NCBI GenBank assembly: GCA_903916595.1
Contig: CAIWXI010000137.1
Coordinates: forward strand, 1 to 64,000
Source: an uncultured Bacteroidales bacterium
GTDB taxonomy: Bacteria; Bacteroidota; Bacteroidia; Bacteroidales; FEN-979
DNA length: 64,000 nt
Reading direction: 5' to 3'
Part shown: positions 42,312 through 50,640 of the stretch, piece after piece
How the letters are laid out: every line of letters starts with the position of its first letter
Numbering within the stretch: the first letter of the stretch is position 1
Notes under the pieces: model-generated
Database searches by the model: none
The model's input: only the letters and a program-made list of their open reading frames with translations
What the model was told of the DNA's origin: nothing
Made by a program: the position numbers and the translations under genes

Positions 42312-44177
42312 GTGAAAAAGCTTTTTCTTTTATTTATACGGCAGCTTGTTTTCTGGATTGTTTTTTTCAATTTCACCAGGCTGGTATTTCTTGTTTATTA
42401 TTCCGGCATCCTTGGCATAGAAGGGATAAAATTTGCTGAGGTACTGAGTGTTTTTGCACATTCCATCAAGCTCGACCTTGCAACAGCCTGTTATTTTATG
42501 ATTTTTCCGTTCCTGCTGCTGTTACTTCAGTCGCTCTGGAGCCCGAAGTGGCTGAATACTATTAATAAGGTATACTCTGGCATTCTGATCTTCGGCTATT
42601 CACTGAGCGCTGCCGCGGAAATGGGGATTTATGCCGAGTGGAAAACCAAGCTTACCTATAAGGTCATCAAGTATCTTTCACATCCTTCAGAGATATATAA
42701 CTCTGCCGAGACAGGCACTTTCTTTCTTTTGGTTTTACTGTTTGCCGCGATGTTTGCCGCAGGCTTCTATACTTATCTGCGTTGGTTTTACTGTGACTTC
42801 AGCAAAGTGAGGGTTCCCTTCCGGCAATCGATTGTTTTTGCCGTTGTACTGCCTCCATTACTATTTATCGGGCTGAGGGGAGGGGTTCAGCAGATTCCGA
42901 TCAACCAGAGCCAGTCATATTTCTCTGATCATAATATTCTGAACCTGGCAGCAGTGAATACGGCATTCAACCTGTACATAAGCATTTTCGAGAACCTGGG
43001 AAACATACGTCAGAATCCATATCTCCTGATGGACGACAAACAGGCTGCAGAAATCATGAAGGGTCTTTATTCTGTTGAAAAAGACACAACCGTTTCAGTG
43101 CTTACAACCACCCGTCCGAACATTGTGCTGTTGATCATGGAGAGCTGGTCGGCCGACCTGATAAAGGAGCTGGGAGGTGAAGCGGGTATAACACCTCAGT
43201 TCAGCAAACTGGCCAGTGAAGGGATTCTGTTCAATTCCATCTATGCGTCCGGCTCCCGCTCGGAACAGGGAATGGCCTGTATTTTCGGGGGATTCCCTGC
43301 TCATCCGGTTTCATCCATCACGGTACAGCCAGATAAGTTTATAAAGCTTCCAAGTCTTGTGAGGGATCTGAAAAAGCAAAATTACAGTACTGCATTTTAT
43401 TTTGGCGGACAGCTGATCTACGGGAACATCAAAAGTTATATCATTTTCAATGGTTTTACCCAGGTGATGGAAGGAGAAAATTTTCCGGCTTCCATACCCA
43501 GGGGAAAGCTTGGCATTCATGATGAATATTCACTGGGATACCTTGTAAATGATCTGGATAAATTCCATCAGCCTTTCCTCGCTTCTCTTTTCACTGTTTC
43601 CACGCATTCGCCCTGGGATCAGCCTTTTCCAAAATTGCTGAAATGGGGTGGCAATGAACAGGAATACATCAATGCAGCCTATTATACCGATCACTGCCTT
43701 GGAGAGTTTTTCAGGAAAGCCAGGCAAAAGGATTGGTATTCGAATACCTTATTTATTATAGTAGCTGACCATAGCCATAACTCCTACCGCAACTGGCATC
43801 CCGAATCGATGGAGTACCATAAGATCCCTTTGTTATTTTACGGGGATGTGATCAAACCGGAATTCCGTGGAAAAGCCTGCAGTAAGTTAGGCAACCAGCA
43901 TGATATAGCAAAAACTTTGCTTTACCAGTTGGGACTGCCTCATCAGTCGTATAAATACAGTAAAAACCTTTTCAATCCGTATACGCCTGGTTTTGCCTAT
44001 TATTCTACCGAAGACGGAGCGGGCTGGATTCATGGCCCAAACTATTATACGTTTGAAGCGCATCCGTATATTGGTTACAGATGGAGTTATTTCAACCCGG
44101 CTTCAGACAGCACTCGTGTTATTAATGAAGCGAAGGCATATCTTCAGACGGTGTTTGGGGAGTATCTTAAAGATTGA
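42312..44177 (+). CDS. LTA-synthase-like membrane sulfatase/phosphoethanolamine transferase
   Basis: Encodes 621 residues from a GTG start. Five membrane helices (about 5-210) precede a periplasmic alkaline-phosphatase-fold domain, with NIVLLIMESWS (metal-binding Glu), SGSRSEQG and VADHSHNS. Members transfer glycerol-phosphate or phosphoethanolamine to envelope polymers. The usual catalytic Thr of the SRT-type motif is replaced by Ser317, which could still serve as nucleophile. The stop is directly followed by a 7-bp tandem array. The substrate is unknown; a Bacteroidetes would not make classical lipoteichoic acid. Confidence 0.88.
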   Translation: MKKLFLLFIRQLVFWIVFFNFTRLVFLVYYSGILGIEGIKFAEVLSVFAHSIKLDLATACYFMIFPFLLLLLQSLWSPKWLNTINKVYSGILIFGYSLSAAAEMGIYAEWKTKLTYKVIKYLSHPSEIYNSAETGTFFLLVLLFAAMFAAGFYTYLRWFYCDFSKVRVPFRQSIVFAVVLPPLLFIGLRGGVQQIPINQSQSYFSDHNILNLAAVNTAFNLYISIFENLGNIRQNPYLLMDDKQAAEIMKGLYSVEKDTTVSVLTTTRPNIVLLIMESWSADLIKELGGEAGITPQFSKLASEGILFNSIYASGSRSEQGMACIFGGFPAHPVSSITVQPDKFIKLPSLVRDLKKQNYSTAFYFGGQLIYGNIKSYIIFNGFTQVMEGENFPASIPRGKLGIHDEYSLGYLVNDLDKFHQPFLASLFTVSTHSPWDQPFPKLLKWGGNEQEYINAAYYTDHCLGEFFRKARQKDWYSNTLFIIVADHSHNSYRNWHPESMEYHKIPLLFYGDVIKPEFRGKACSKLGNQHDIAKTLLYQLGLPHQSYKYSKNLFNPYTPGFAYYSTEDGAGWIHGPNYYTFEAHPYIGYRWSYFNPASDSTRVINEAKAYLQTVFGEYLKD

Positions 44178-44259
44178 TGCGGGATGCAGGATGCAGGATG
44201 CAGGATGCGGGATGCAGGATGCAGGATGCAAGATGCAGGATGCAAGATGCAGGATGCAG
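44176..44259. repeat. GATGCAG 7-bp tandem array
   Basis: Twelve 7-bp units, mostly GATGCAG with GATGCGG and GATGCAA variants. It fills the space between the convergent stops of the sulfatase gene (44177) and the DUF1015 gene (44266). Confidence 0.92.
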
Positions 44260-44265
44260 GATCTA

Positions 44266-45513
44266 CTATTCCAGGCTGTGAACCACGAGTCCGGACCTGA
44301 GTTTGGGTTCAAACCATGTAGTTTTAGGCGGCATGATATTCCCTGAATCAGCGATATCGATAAGTTGTTTCATCGAGACAGCAAACAAAGCAAAGGCTGC
44401 TTTCATTTCACCGCTGTCGACCCGTTTCTTCAGTTCCCCCAGTCCCCTGATGCCACCAACGAAATCAACACGGTTGGAGGTCCTGAGGTCCTTGATACCG
44501 AGGATCTGATCGAGGACAAGTTTTGAAAGGATGGTAACATCCAGAACTCCGATGGGGTCGGAATCATTGTATGTGCCGGGTTTTGCCGTAAGCGAATACC
44601 AGTTGTCATTGAGATACATGCTGAAGTTGTGCAGCTTTACCGGTTTATAAATGACAGGCCCTTTGTTCCCGATGATAAAGACTTTGCCGAGTTCTTCAAA
44701 CAGTTGTTCCTCTGAAAGTCCGTTGAGGTCTTTTACAAGGCGATTATAATCGATAATCGATAACTGGTTGTCGGGAAAATGTACAGCAAGAAAAAAATTG
44801 TATTCTTCATTCCCGTTGTGGTCAGGGTTATTGTTCTTTTTCTCATTCCCTACCAGGGCTGCAGCAGCCGTGCGGTGATGGCCGTCGGCCACGTATGTCG
44901 CCGGAACTTTAGCAAACAGGCCGGTGAGGGTTGAAATTACAGCATCGTCATCAATAACCCAGAAATGGTGTCCTATGCCGTCGACCGATGTAAAATCATA
45001 GACCGGTGCATGGTTGCCAATAAAATCAGCAACGATTTCATCGATCTCTTTTACCGCCGGATAAGTAAAGAAAACCGGTTCCATGTTGGCATTAGTGACG
45101 CGTACATGTTTCATCCGGTCTTCTTCTTTTTCCTTCCTGGTCAGCTCATGTTTTTTGATAATGCCATCCATATAATCCTGAACACCCGCACAGCCCACAA
45201 GACCATACTGTGTCTTGCCGTTCATGGTCTGGGCATAGATGTATAGATTGTCTTTAGTATCGGGAATAAGCCAGCCATTTTTTCTGAACAGGTCAAAATT
45301 TTCCTTAGCTTTGTTATAAACAGCCTGGGCATGAACATCCAGATCATCCGGCAGATCTATCTCGGGTTTGATAATATGCAGAAGAGAGTAAGGATTGCCT
45401 TTTGCTTCTTCACGGGCTTCCTCAGAGTTAAGAACATCATAAGGCCTGGATGCCAAATCTTTAACGATTTCTTTTGGTGGGCGCAGTCCTTTGAAAGCTT
45501 TTAATATTGCCAT
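44266..45513 (-). CDS. DUF1015 family protein
   Basis: Encodes 415 residues. It begins MAILKAFKGLRPPKEIVKDLASRPYDVLNSEEAREEAKGNPYSLLHIIKPEIDL, and has YVADGHHRTAAA near the middle, a family hallmark. No reaction is established for this family. In Bacteroidetes it is regularly next to serA and serC, as here, so a link to serine metabolism is likely by association. Last gene of the serC operon. Confidence 0.9.
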   Translation of the reverse strand: MAILKAFKGLRPPKEIVKDLASRPYDVLNSEEAREEAKGNPYSLLHIIKPEIDLPDDLDVHAQAVYNKAKENFDLFRKNGWLIPDTKDNLYIYAQTMNGKTQYGLVGCAGVQDYMDGIIKKHELTRKEKEEDRMKHVRVTNANMEPVFFTYPAVKEIDEIVADFIGNHAPVYDFTSVDGIGHHFWVIDDDAVISTLTGLFAKVPATYVADGHHRTAAAALVGNEKKNNNPDHNGNEEYNFFLAVHFPDNQLSIIDYNRLVKDLNGLSEEQLFEELGKVFIIGNKGPVIYKPVKLHNFSMYLNDNWYSLTAKPGTYNDSDPIGVLDVTILSKLVLDQILGIKDLRTSNRVDFVGGIRGLGELKKRVDSGEMKAAFALFAVSMKQLIDIADSGNIMPPKTTWFEPKLRSGLVVHSLE

Positions 45514-45531
45514 AATAATTAAGAAATTGAA

Positions 45532-45963
45532 TTATTCGTCATCATCATCGTGATCACTCCCGTGCTCTTCCATTTTTACACTCCGTTGCAGAGAGCCTAT
45601 CAAAGCCCCTATCATCTTGGTCATTTCCATCAGCTGATTCTTCGAATCGTCGTAATGTTTCTGAGTGATGATGTTACGGTGAAGGGCCAGGGTAGTGAGT
45701 ACCACGCATTCCCTCACTGAACTTTTAGCCATTTTAAGGTAATAAACAAACTGGCTTTTATTCCTGGATGAGCCTTCTGCGATGTTCAGCGAAATGGCCT
45801 GGGCCGGGATCAGGAAGCGGTCGAAAAAAGTTTTAACATCAGCATCGCTGCCCGCATTTTTTGCCATGTCATATCCCCAGCTTATGTACTCCAACGATTT
45901 GTGGTAGATTCTGAGATCTTCAAATCTGAAAAAAGTAATGGGTTTTTCTTGTCCGTTTTCCAT
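45532..45963 (-). CDS. Four-helix bundle protein with acidic tail
   Basis: Encodes 143 residues of the 23S rRNA intervening-sequence-protein (four-helix bundle) family: FRFEDLRIYHKSLEYISWGYDMAKN, ISLNIAEGSSRNKSQFVYYLKMAKSSVRE and the closing helices. The last 12 residues are strongly acidic (EEHGSDHDDDDE), which is not usual for the fold. It sits inside the serine operon between serA and the DUF1015 gene, not in an rRNA gene. Function unknown. Confidence 0.88.
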   Translation of the reverse strand: MENGQEKPITFFRFEDLRIYHKSLEYISWGYDMAKNAGSDADVKTFFDRFLIPAQAISLNIAEGSSRNKSQFVYYLKMAKSSVRECVVLTTLALHRNIITQKHYDDSKNQLMEMTKMIGALIGSLQRSVKMEEHGSDHDDDDE

Positions 45964-46007
45964 CGTTTAGGCAGTTTGTTATTGATTATTTAATTTTCAC
46001 CATTTCA

Positions 46008-46931
46008 CTATTTGTTCACCTGATACGTCTTATCCCCATTATTTATGAAATTCACTATCTGTTTTGCTGCGGCGATACCGGCGTTGATGTTGGCTTCTTC
46101 GGTCTGAGCTCCCATTTTCTTGGGTGTGCAGAAGAACTTTGCTTTAAAACCTGCTTCGATTTCAGCTTTATTCGTTGGCTCAACATCCGAGAGGTAAGCA
46201 AAGTCTTTTCTTTCCTGGAATGTTTTCAGCAGTTCAGCTTCGTTGATCACCTCGGCTCTGGCAGTATTCACGAGTACTGCAGGCGAGGGCATACGCGAGA
46301 GAAGACTATAATTCACCGATTGTTTGGTTTGGCTGTTTGCAGGGATATGCAGAGAGATAAAATTGCATTTGCTGTACAGTTCTTCAACTGAGCCTAACCA
46401 TTTTACACCGTCTTGTTCGATTGTTTCCCTGGGGATGAAGGGATCGTAAGCATATACTTCCATTCCAAACCCTTTGGCAATGCGGGCTACATTTTTACCA
46501 ACAGCCCCATAGGCATGGATTCCGAGTTTTTTATCTTTCAGTTCAAATCCGGATTTCCCGTTGAAGAAATTCCTGAAATAATACACCATCATCCCAAGAG
46601 CCAGTTCCGCTACCGCATTGGAATTCTGTCCCGGGGTATTCATAACCACAACGCCTTTAGCCGTAGCTGCAGCCAGATCAACATTGTCGTAGCCAGCGCC
46701 GGCGCGGACTACTATTTTCAGGTTCTGACCGGCATCAATCACGGCCTTGTCGGTCTTGTCTGAGCGTATGATCACCGCGTCAGCGTCGGCCACGGCCCGA
46801 ATGAAATCATCCTGGCTGGTATAATTTTCGAGAAGGACCAGTTCGAACCCGGCCTGTTCAATAACCTGTCTGATACCTTTTACAGCAACAGGAGCAAATG
46901 CCTTATCTGTTGCAACAAGTACTTTTGTCAT
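46008..46931 (-). CDS. serA: D-3-phosphoglycerate dehydrogenase (short form)
   Basis: Encodes 307 residues. It is a D-2-hydroxyacid dehydrogenase catalysing the first step of serine synthesis. The substrate region VVRAGAGYDNVDLAAATAKGVVVMNTPGQNSNAVAE is present. The nucleotide loop is AYGAVG rather than the usual GxGxxG, so its first Gly is Ala, a substitution I believe is frequent in Bacteroidetes SerA. There is no ACT regulatory domain. It is co-transcribed with serC (gap 46 bases). Confidence 0.9.
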   Translation of the reverse strand: MTKVLVATDKAFAPVAVKGIRQVIEQAGFELVLLENYTSQDDFIRAVADADAVIIRSDKTDKAVIDAGQNLKIVVRAGAGYDNVDLAAATAKGVVVMNTPGQNSNAVAELALGMMVYYFRNFFNGKSGFELKDKKLGIHAYGAVGKNVARIAKGFGMEVYAYDPFIPRETIEQDGVKWLGSVEELYSKCNFISLHIPANSQTKQSVNYSLLSRMPSPAVLVNTARAEVINEAELLKTFQERKDFAYLSDVEPTNKAEIEAGFKAKFFCTPKKMGAQTEEANINAGIAAAKQIVNFINNGDKTYQVNK

Positions 46932-46977
46932 ATGTAGGGAGATTTGGGAGGCGCCGAAACGCCTCCCTGGTTTTTAC

Positions 46978-48048
46978 TTAAACGTTTTCTTTTTCAAATT
47001 CATTCATACAATCAACCAGCGCCTGAACACTTTCGTAGGGCAATGCGTTGTAAGTCGATGCACGGAACCCTCCGACGGAACGATGTCCTTTGATGCCGAT
47101 CATACCTTGCTTCTTTGCCGCTTCCATAAAGGCATCTTCCTTGTCTTTATACTGCTCTTTCATTACGAAACAGATATTCATCAGCGAACGGCTGTCGGGA
47201 GCCACGGTCCCGGTGAAAATTTTGCTGTTGTCGATGGTGTCGTAAAGCAATTTGGCTTTTCTGATGTTCATCTCTTCTACAGCTGTTACACCTCCAAGTC
47301 CCTTGATCCATCTCAGGGTCTCGAGACAGGTAAAAATTGCAAATACAGGTGGTGTATTATATAATGAAGGTTCTTTCAGGTGGGTTGCATAGTTAAGCAT
47401 GCTGGGAATTTTTCTGTCGACCTTGCCAAGGATATCTTCCTTTATGATAACAAAAGTAACACCGGCCGGGCCGAGATTTTTCTGGGCGCCTCCATAAATA
47501 AGGACATATTTTGATATGTCGACAGGGCGGCTGAGGATATCCGATGACATGTCTGCTACCATGGGAACGGGGCTGTCTATGTCGTAACGGATTTCTGATC
47601 CGTAGATGGTATTATTTGTAGTGATGTGAAAATAATCTACATCGGTGGGGATGGTATATCCTGTGGGGATATAAGTAAAATTTTTATCGGCGGATGAGGC
47701 TACAACGTTGACCTCACCGAAGAACTTTGCTTCTTTGATGGCTTTCTGTGCCCAGACACCGGTTTCAAGATAGGCTGCTTTTTTGTTAAGGAGGTTATAA
47801 GGTACCATGTCAAACTGAAGGCTGGCGCCACCTCCAAGGAAAATGATCTGATATCCGGCAGGGATGTTCAGAAGTTCCTTGAAAAGACTAACCGCTTCGT
47901 CGATGATAGCTTGAAAATCCTTGCTCCTGTGCGAGATTTCAAGCAGAGATAATCCTATTCCGTTTAGGTCAAGAATAGCTTTGGCCGAGTTCTCAATAGC
48001 GATCCGCGGTAATACCGAGGGACCGGCATTAAAGTTGTGTTTCTTCAT
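46978..48048 (-). CDS. serC: Phosphoserine aminotransferase
   Basis: Encodes 356 residues. It opens [13 protein letters not shown], the family signature, and has the PLP lysine in [14 protein letters not shown]. The C-terminal [17 protein letters not shown] carries the conserved Arg/His pair for phosphate. It makes phosphoserine from phosphohydroxypyruvate and glutamate, the step after SerA. First gene of the operon serC, serA, four-helix protein, DUF1015. The upstream gap is AT-rich. Confidence 0.95.
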   Translation of the reverse strand: MKKHNFNAGPSVLPRIAIENSAKAILDLNGIGLSLLEISHRSKDFQAIIDEAVSLFKELLNIPAGYQIIFLGGGASLQFDMVPYNLLNKKAAYLETGVWAQKAIKEAKFFGEVNVVASSADKNFTYIPTGYTIPTDVDYFHITTNNTIYGSEIRYDIDSPVPMVADMSSDILSRPVDISKYVLIYGGAQKNLGPAGVTFVIIKEDILGKVDRKIPSMLNYATHLKEPSLYNTPPVFAIFTCLETLRWIKGLGGVTAVEEMNIRKAKLLYDTIDNSKIFTGTVAPDSRSLMNICFVMKEQYKDKEDAFMEAAKKQGMIGIKGHRSVGGFRASTYNALPYESVQALVDCMNEFEKENV

Positions 48049-48187
48049 AAAATCAGTTTTTTGAGTGTATTATAAATATTTTGATAAATAATCTTGCACA
48101 AACGAATGATCTAGCAAAATAAACGAATTTCAACCGAAAAATCAAAAATAAGATTTTTTTCGGGAGAAATCAGGCCTGTTAATGCAT

Positions 48188-49108
48188 TTACTTTATTTTA
48201 GGGTTCATCGCGTCGAATTCCCCGATATATTTCCAATTGAAATTTTCATAGATAAACCCCTCAGCAGTTTCTGATGCGGGGACATAGAATTTATACTGAC
48301 CTTCAAGTTGGGGTTGCATGGGTGAAAGGTGATCGAAAACGATCATCAACCTGGTCTTGTTATTTGTTTCATATTCTCTCTTTTTGCTGTTCCAGACCGG
48401 CTTTCCAGGGATGGATTGTTGCCGGTAACTCAGGCTCATGCCTGTAGATGAAGAGTGCCGGAAGATAATACGCGATAGCTTGCCATCGAGGTAACCGGGG
48501 AAAACCGGGGCTCCGAACTTCGGAACACCCTTTTTATCAAAAACAAGAACCTCGATAAGTTTACTGCCGATCTCGCTGTCTATTCCATCCCATCCAAGCA
48601 GAATGAAGGCATTCTTCTTATCTTTCATCTTAAAAGGAATAATTTTGTAATACAGGGCCCCGTACCAGTCGGCAGAATCACAGATTTTATATTCCGGTTC
48701 CTTGATCGTATCAGAATGGTCGCACAAGGTCACGGGAAGGAATTTTCTGAGCGATCCTTTGAACTGGATCAGGCCGTAATACCTGTTGCCTCCGCTTATC
48801 AGCGGCACATTCCAGTTATAGAGACGGAATAGCCCGTCGGGGGATTCGATTTTTGCAACATACTTCAGTGAATCCCAGGCGTAATCTGCCGAACCCTCAA
48901 GACTTAAGGCAATCCGCAGCTGGTTCAAAAAATCAAGGCTTAGCGCCAGGCGGGCGCTGTCGGTCTTTCCATGGCTTATGCCGCTGAAAATTTCTTTTAG
49001 TTCAATTTCTGTTTTGATCAGGCTGAAAGAGCTCTGGCATTGTAGCTTATGGGAATCAATCATCAGCAGTAACAATAACAGAAGAAAGGAATAGGCAAAA
49101 AATCTCAT
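48188..49108 (-). CDS. Exported protein of unknown function
   Basis: Encodes 306 residues from MRFFAYSFLLLLLLLMIDSHKLQCQ, a signal peptide. The mature protein is soluble and beta-rich, with paired segments such as YYGLIQFKG, ALYYKIIPFKMKDKKNAFILLGWDG and GKPVWNSKKREYETNNKTRLMIVFDHLS. No domain is recognised with confidence. The frame extends up to 49144, but the start at 49108 avoids overlap with the divergent reductase gene and gives a proper signal peptide. Likely periplasmic. Confidence 0.75.
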   Translation of the reverse strand: MRFFAYSFLLLLLLLMIDSHKLQCQSSFSLIKTEIELKEIFSGISHGKTDSARLALSLDFLNQLRIALSLEGSADYAWDSLKYVAKIESPDGLFRLYNWNVPLISGGNRYYGLIQFKGSLRKFLPVTLCDHSDTIKEPEYKICDSADWYGALYYKIIPFKMKDKKNAFILLGWDGIDSEIGSKLIEVLVFDKKGVPKFGAPVFPGYLDGKLSRIIFRHSSSTGMSLSYRQQSIPGKPVWNSKKREYETNNKTRLMIVFDHLSPMQPQLEGQYKFYVPASETAEGFIYENFNWKYIGEFDAMNPKIK

Positions 49109-49116
49109 CAATAGTG

Positions 49117-49124
49117 TAATTTTG
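49117..49124 (+). promoter_or_regulatory. -7 box of the acyl-CoA reductase gene
   Basis: TAATTTTG matches TANNTTTG and overlaps the upstream-most start (TTG at 49122), supporting the ATG at 49137. Confidence 0.5.
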
Positions 49125-49136
49125 CAGCACGAAGAT

Positions 49137-50186
49137 ATGGACATCAGAACCCGAATCCAAACATTTATTGAAACCGGCAGGATGCTTTCACGCTTTCCAC
49201 TGGTAATGGATAACGGAACGGCTCATCCTATGGAAGAGCCGGCACTGAGAGCCAGGGAGGCTAATCCCTGGTTTACCCCTGAAAACATACGGTTTGCACT
49301 GAATGCACTGGGAGAATCCATGACAGCCTTCAGTTTTGATCAATGGCTGGAGCCATATATGAGTTCGCTGGGAGGCACCGGAAAAGTACCAAAGATTGTT
49401 GGCGTTGTGACTGCCGGCAACATACCTCTGGCAGGATTTCATGATTTTATGAGTGTTTTGCTTTGCGGCCACATCTTCTGTGGAAAACTTTCGGGCCAGG
49501 ATAAGATATTGCTCCCGGCTGTTGCAGCCTTTATAGAGGCGATACATCCCGGCTGGAAGGACAGGATCCGGTTTACCGATGTGCCTTTTAAGCAGGTTGA
49601 TGCGATCATTGCCACAGGGAGTGATAATACGCACAGGTATTTTGAGTATTATTTCTCACGCTATCCGCATATTATAAGGAAAAACCGAAATGGAGTCGCT
49701 GTTCTTAATGGAGATGAAAGCGAGGATGAACTGAATGGTTTGGCGATGGATGTGATGCTTTATTTCGGATTGGGATGCAGGAGTGTTTCAAAGATTTATA
49801 TTCCTCAGGATTATGATGTGATGAGACTACTCCCATACTTTGAACCCTGGAACGAACTCATCCGCCATAATAAATATTTCAACAATTACGAATATCAGAA
49901 AAGTATTCGGATCGTGAACAGGAAGCCATATTATGATTTCGGGAACCTGCTTCTTAACGAGGAAAGCAGGCTGGTATCACCGGTCTCGGTGTTGAACTTC
50001 GGGAGGTATAACGATCTGAAAACGCTTTCGGGCGAGCTCAGAATTCATTCAGATCAGATTCAGTGTGTTGTTTCTGCTACCGATCCGGGTATGCCCTGTA
50101 TACTTCCAGGAACCGCTCAAAAGCCTGAATTATGGGAATATGCAGACGGCATTGACACGGTTCGTTTCCTGATAAATGAAATTTAG
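49137..50186 (+). CDS. LuxC-like acyl-CoA reductase
   Basis: Encodes 349 residues from MDIRTRIQTFIETGRML. It resembles the LuxC/aldehyde dehydrogenase-type acyl-CoA reductases: cofactor region GVVTAGNIPLAGFHDFMSVLL, VDAIIATGSDNTHRYFEYYF and the candidate nucleophile Cys in YFGLGCRSVSK. It would reduce an acyl-CoA or acyl-ACP to an aldehyde. No luciferase or ferredoxin gene is adjacent. The substrate is unknown. Confidence 0.88.
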   Translation: MDIRTRIQTFIETGRMLSRFPLVMDNGTAHPMEEPALRAREANPWFTPENIRFALNALGESMTAFSFDQWLEPYMSSLGGTGKVPKIVGVVTAGNIPLAGFHDFMSVLLCGHIFCGKLSGQDKILLPAVAAFIEAIHPGWKDRIRFTDVPFKQVDAIIATGSDNTHRYFEYYFSRYPHIIRKNRNGVAVLNGDESEDELNGLAMDVMLYFGLGCRSVSKIYIPQDYDVMRLLPYFEPWNELIRHNKYFNNYEYQKSIRIVNRKPYYDFGNLLLNEESRLVSPVSVLNFGRYNDLKTLSGELRIHSDQIQCVVSATDPGMPCILPGTAQKPELWEYADGIDTVRFLINEI

Positions 50187-50197
50187 TCGAAAAAATA

Positions 50198-50228
50198 TTT
50201 GTTTTTCAGAGAAAAGTCTGTACTTTTG
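50198..50228 (+). promoter_or_regulatory. Consensus promoter of rpmE2
   Basis: TTTG (50198-50201), exactly 19 bases, then TACTTTTG (50221-50228). Both boxes match the Bacteroidetes consensus. It fixes the start of rpmE2 at 50256. Confidence 0.85.
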
Positions 50229-50255
50229 CACCCTCATTTGCAAATTTCTATTACA

Positions 50256-50525
50256 ATGAAAAAAGATATTCATCCCAAGGATTACAGGCTGGTGGTTTTC
50301 AAGGATATGTCGAATGATCATTCATTCATCTCAAAATCAGCAGTTAAAACGAGAGAAACCATGGTATGGGAAGACGGCGTTGTATACCCATTGGTAAAAC
50401 TTGAAATTTCTTACACTTCACATCCTTATTATACCGGAAAAATGAAACTTGTTGATACGGCCGGCCGTGTTGATAAATTCAAGAGCCGCTATAAGAAGCA
50501 TCTGGAAATGAAGAATGAAAAATAA
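50256..50525 (+). CDS. rpmE2: 50S ribosomal protein L31 type B
   Basis: Encodes 89 residues from MKKDIHPKDYRLVVFKDMSND. This is the zinc-free (type B) L31: no CxxC motif is present and it has the EISYTSHPYYTGKMKLVDTAGRVDKFKSRYKKH core. It has its own consensus promoter and intrinsic terminator, so it is a single-gene unit. The frame is open from 50199 but that start lies within the promoter. Confidence 0.95.
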   Translation: MKKDIHPKDYRLVVFKDMSNDHSFISKSAVKTRETMVWEDGVVYPLVKLEISYTSHPYYTGKMKLVDTAGRVDKFKSRYKKHLEMKNEK

Positions 50526-50546
50526 TACCCTGTAGATTATATTAAG

Positions 50547-50576
50547 CCCTTGTTATACCGACAAGGGTTTTTTTTT
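50547..50576 (+). terminator. Intrinsic terminator of rpmE2
   Basis: CCCTTGT (50547-50553), 7-base loop, ACAAGGG (50561-50567), then nine T. Confidence 0.92.
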
Positions 50577-50591
50577 GTTCCCTAAGTTCAT

Positions 50592-50599
50592 TAATTTTG
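50592..50599 (+). promoter_or_regulatory. -7 box of the GlmU-type gene
   Basis: TAATTTTG matches TANNTTTG, 41 bases before the ATG. The -33 region falls in the T-run of the preceding terminator and is not clear. Confidence 0.5.
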
Positions 50600-50640
50600 C
50601 AGTCATGATTTCCTGTTGAATCAATCTATACCTGCGAGCT

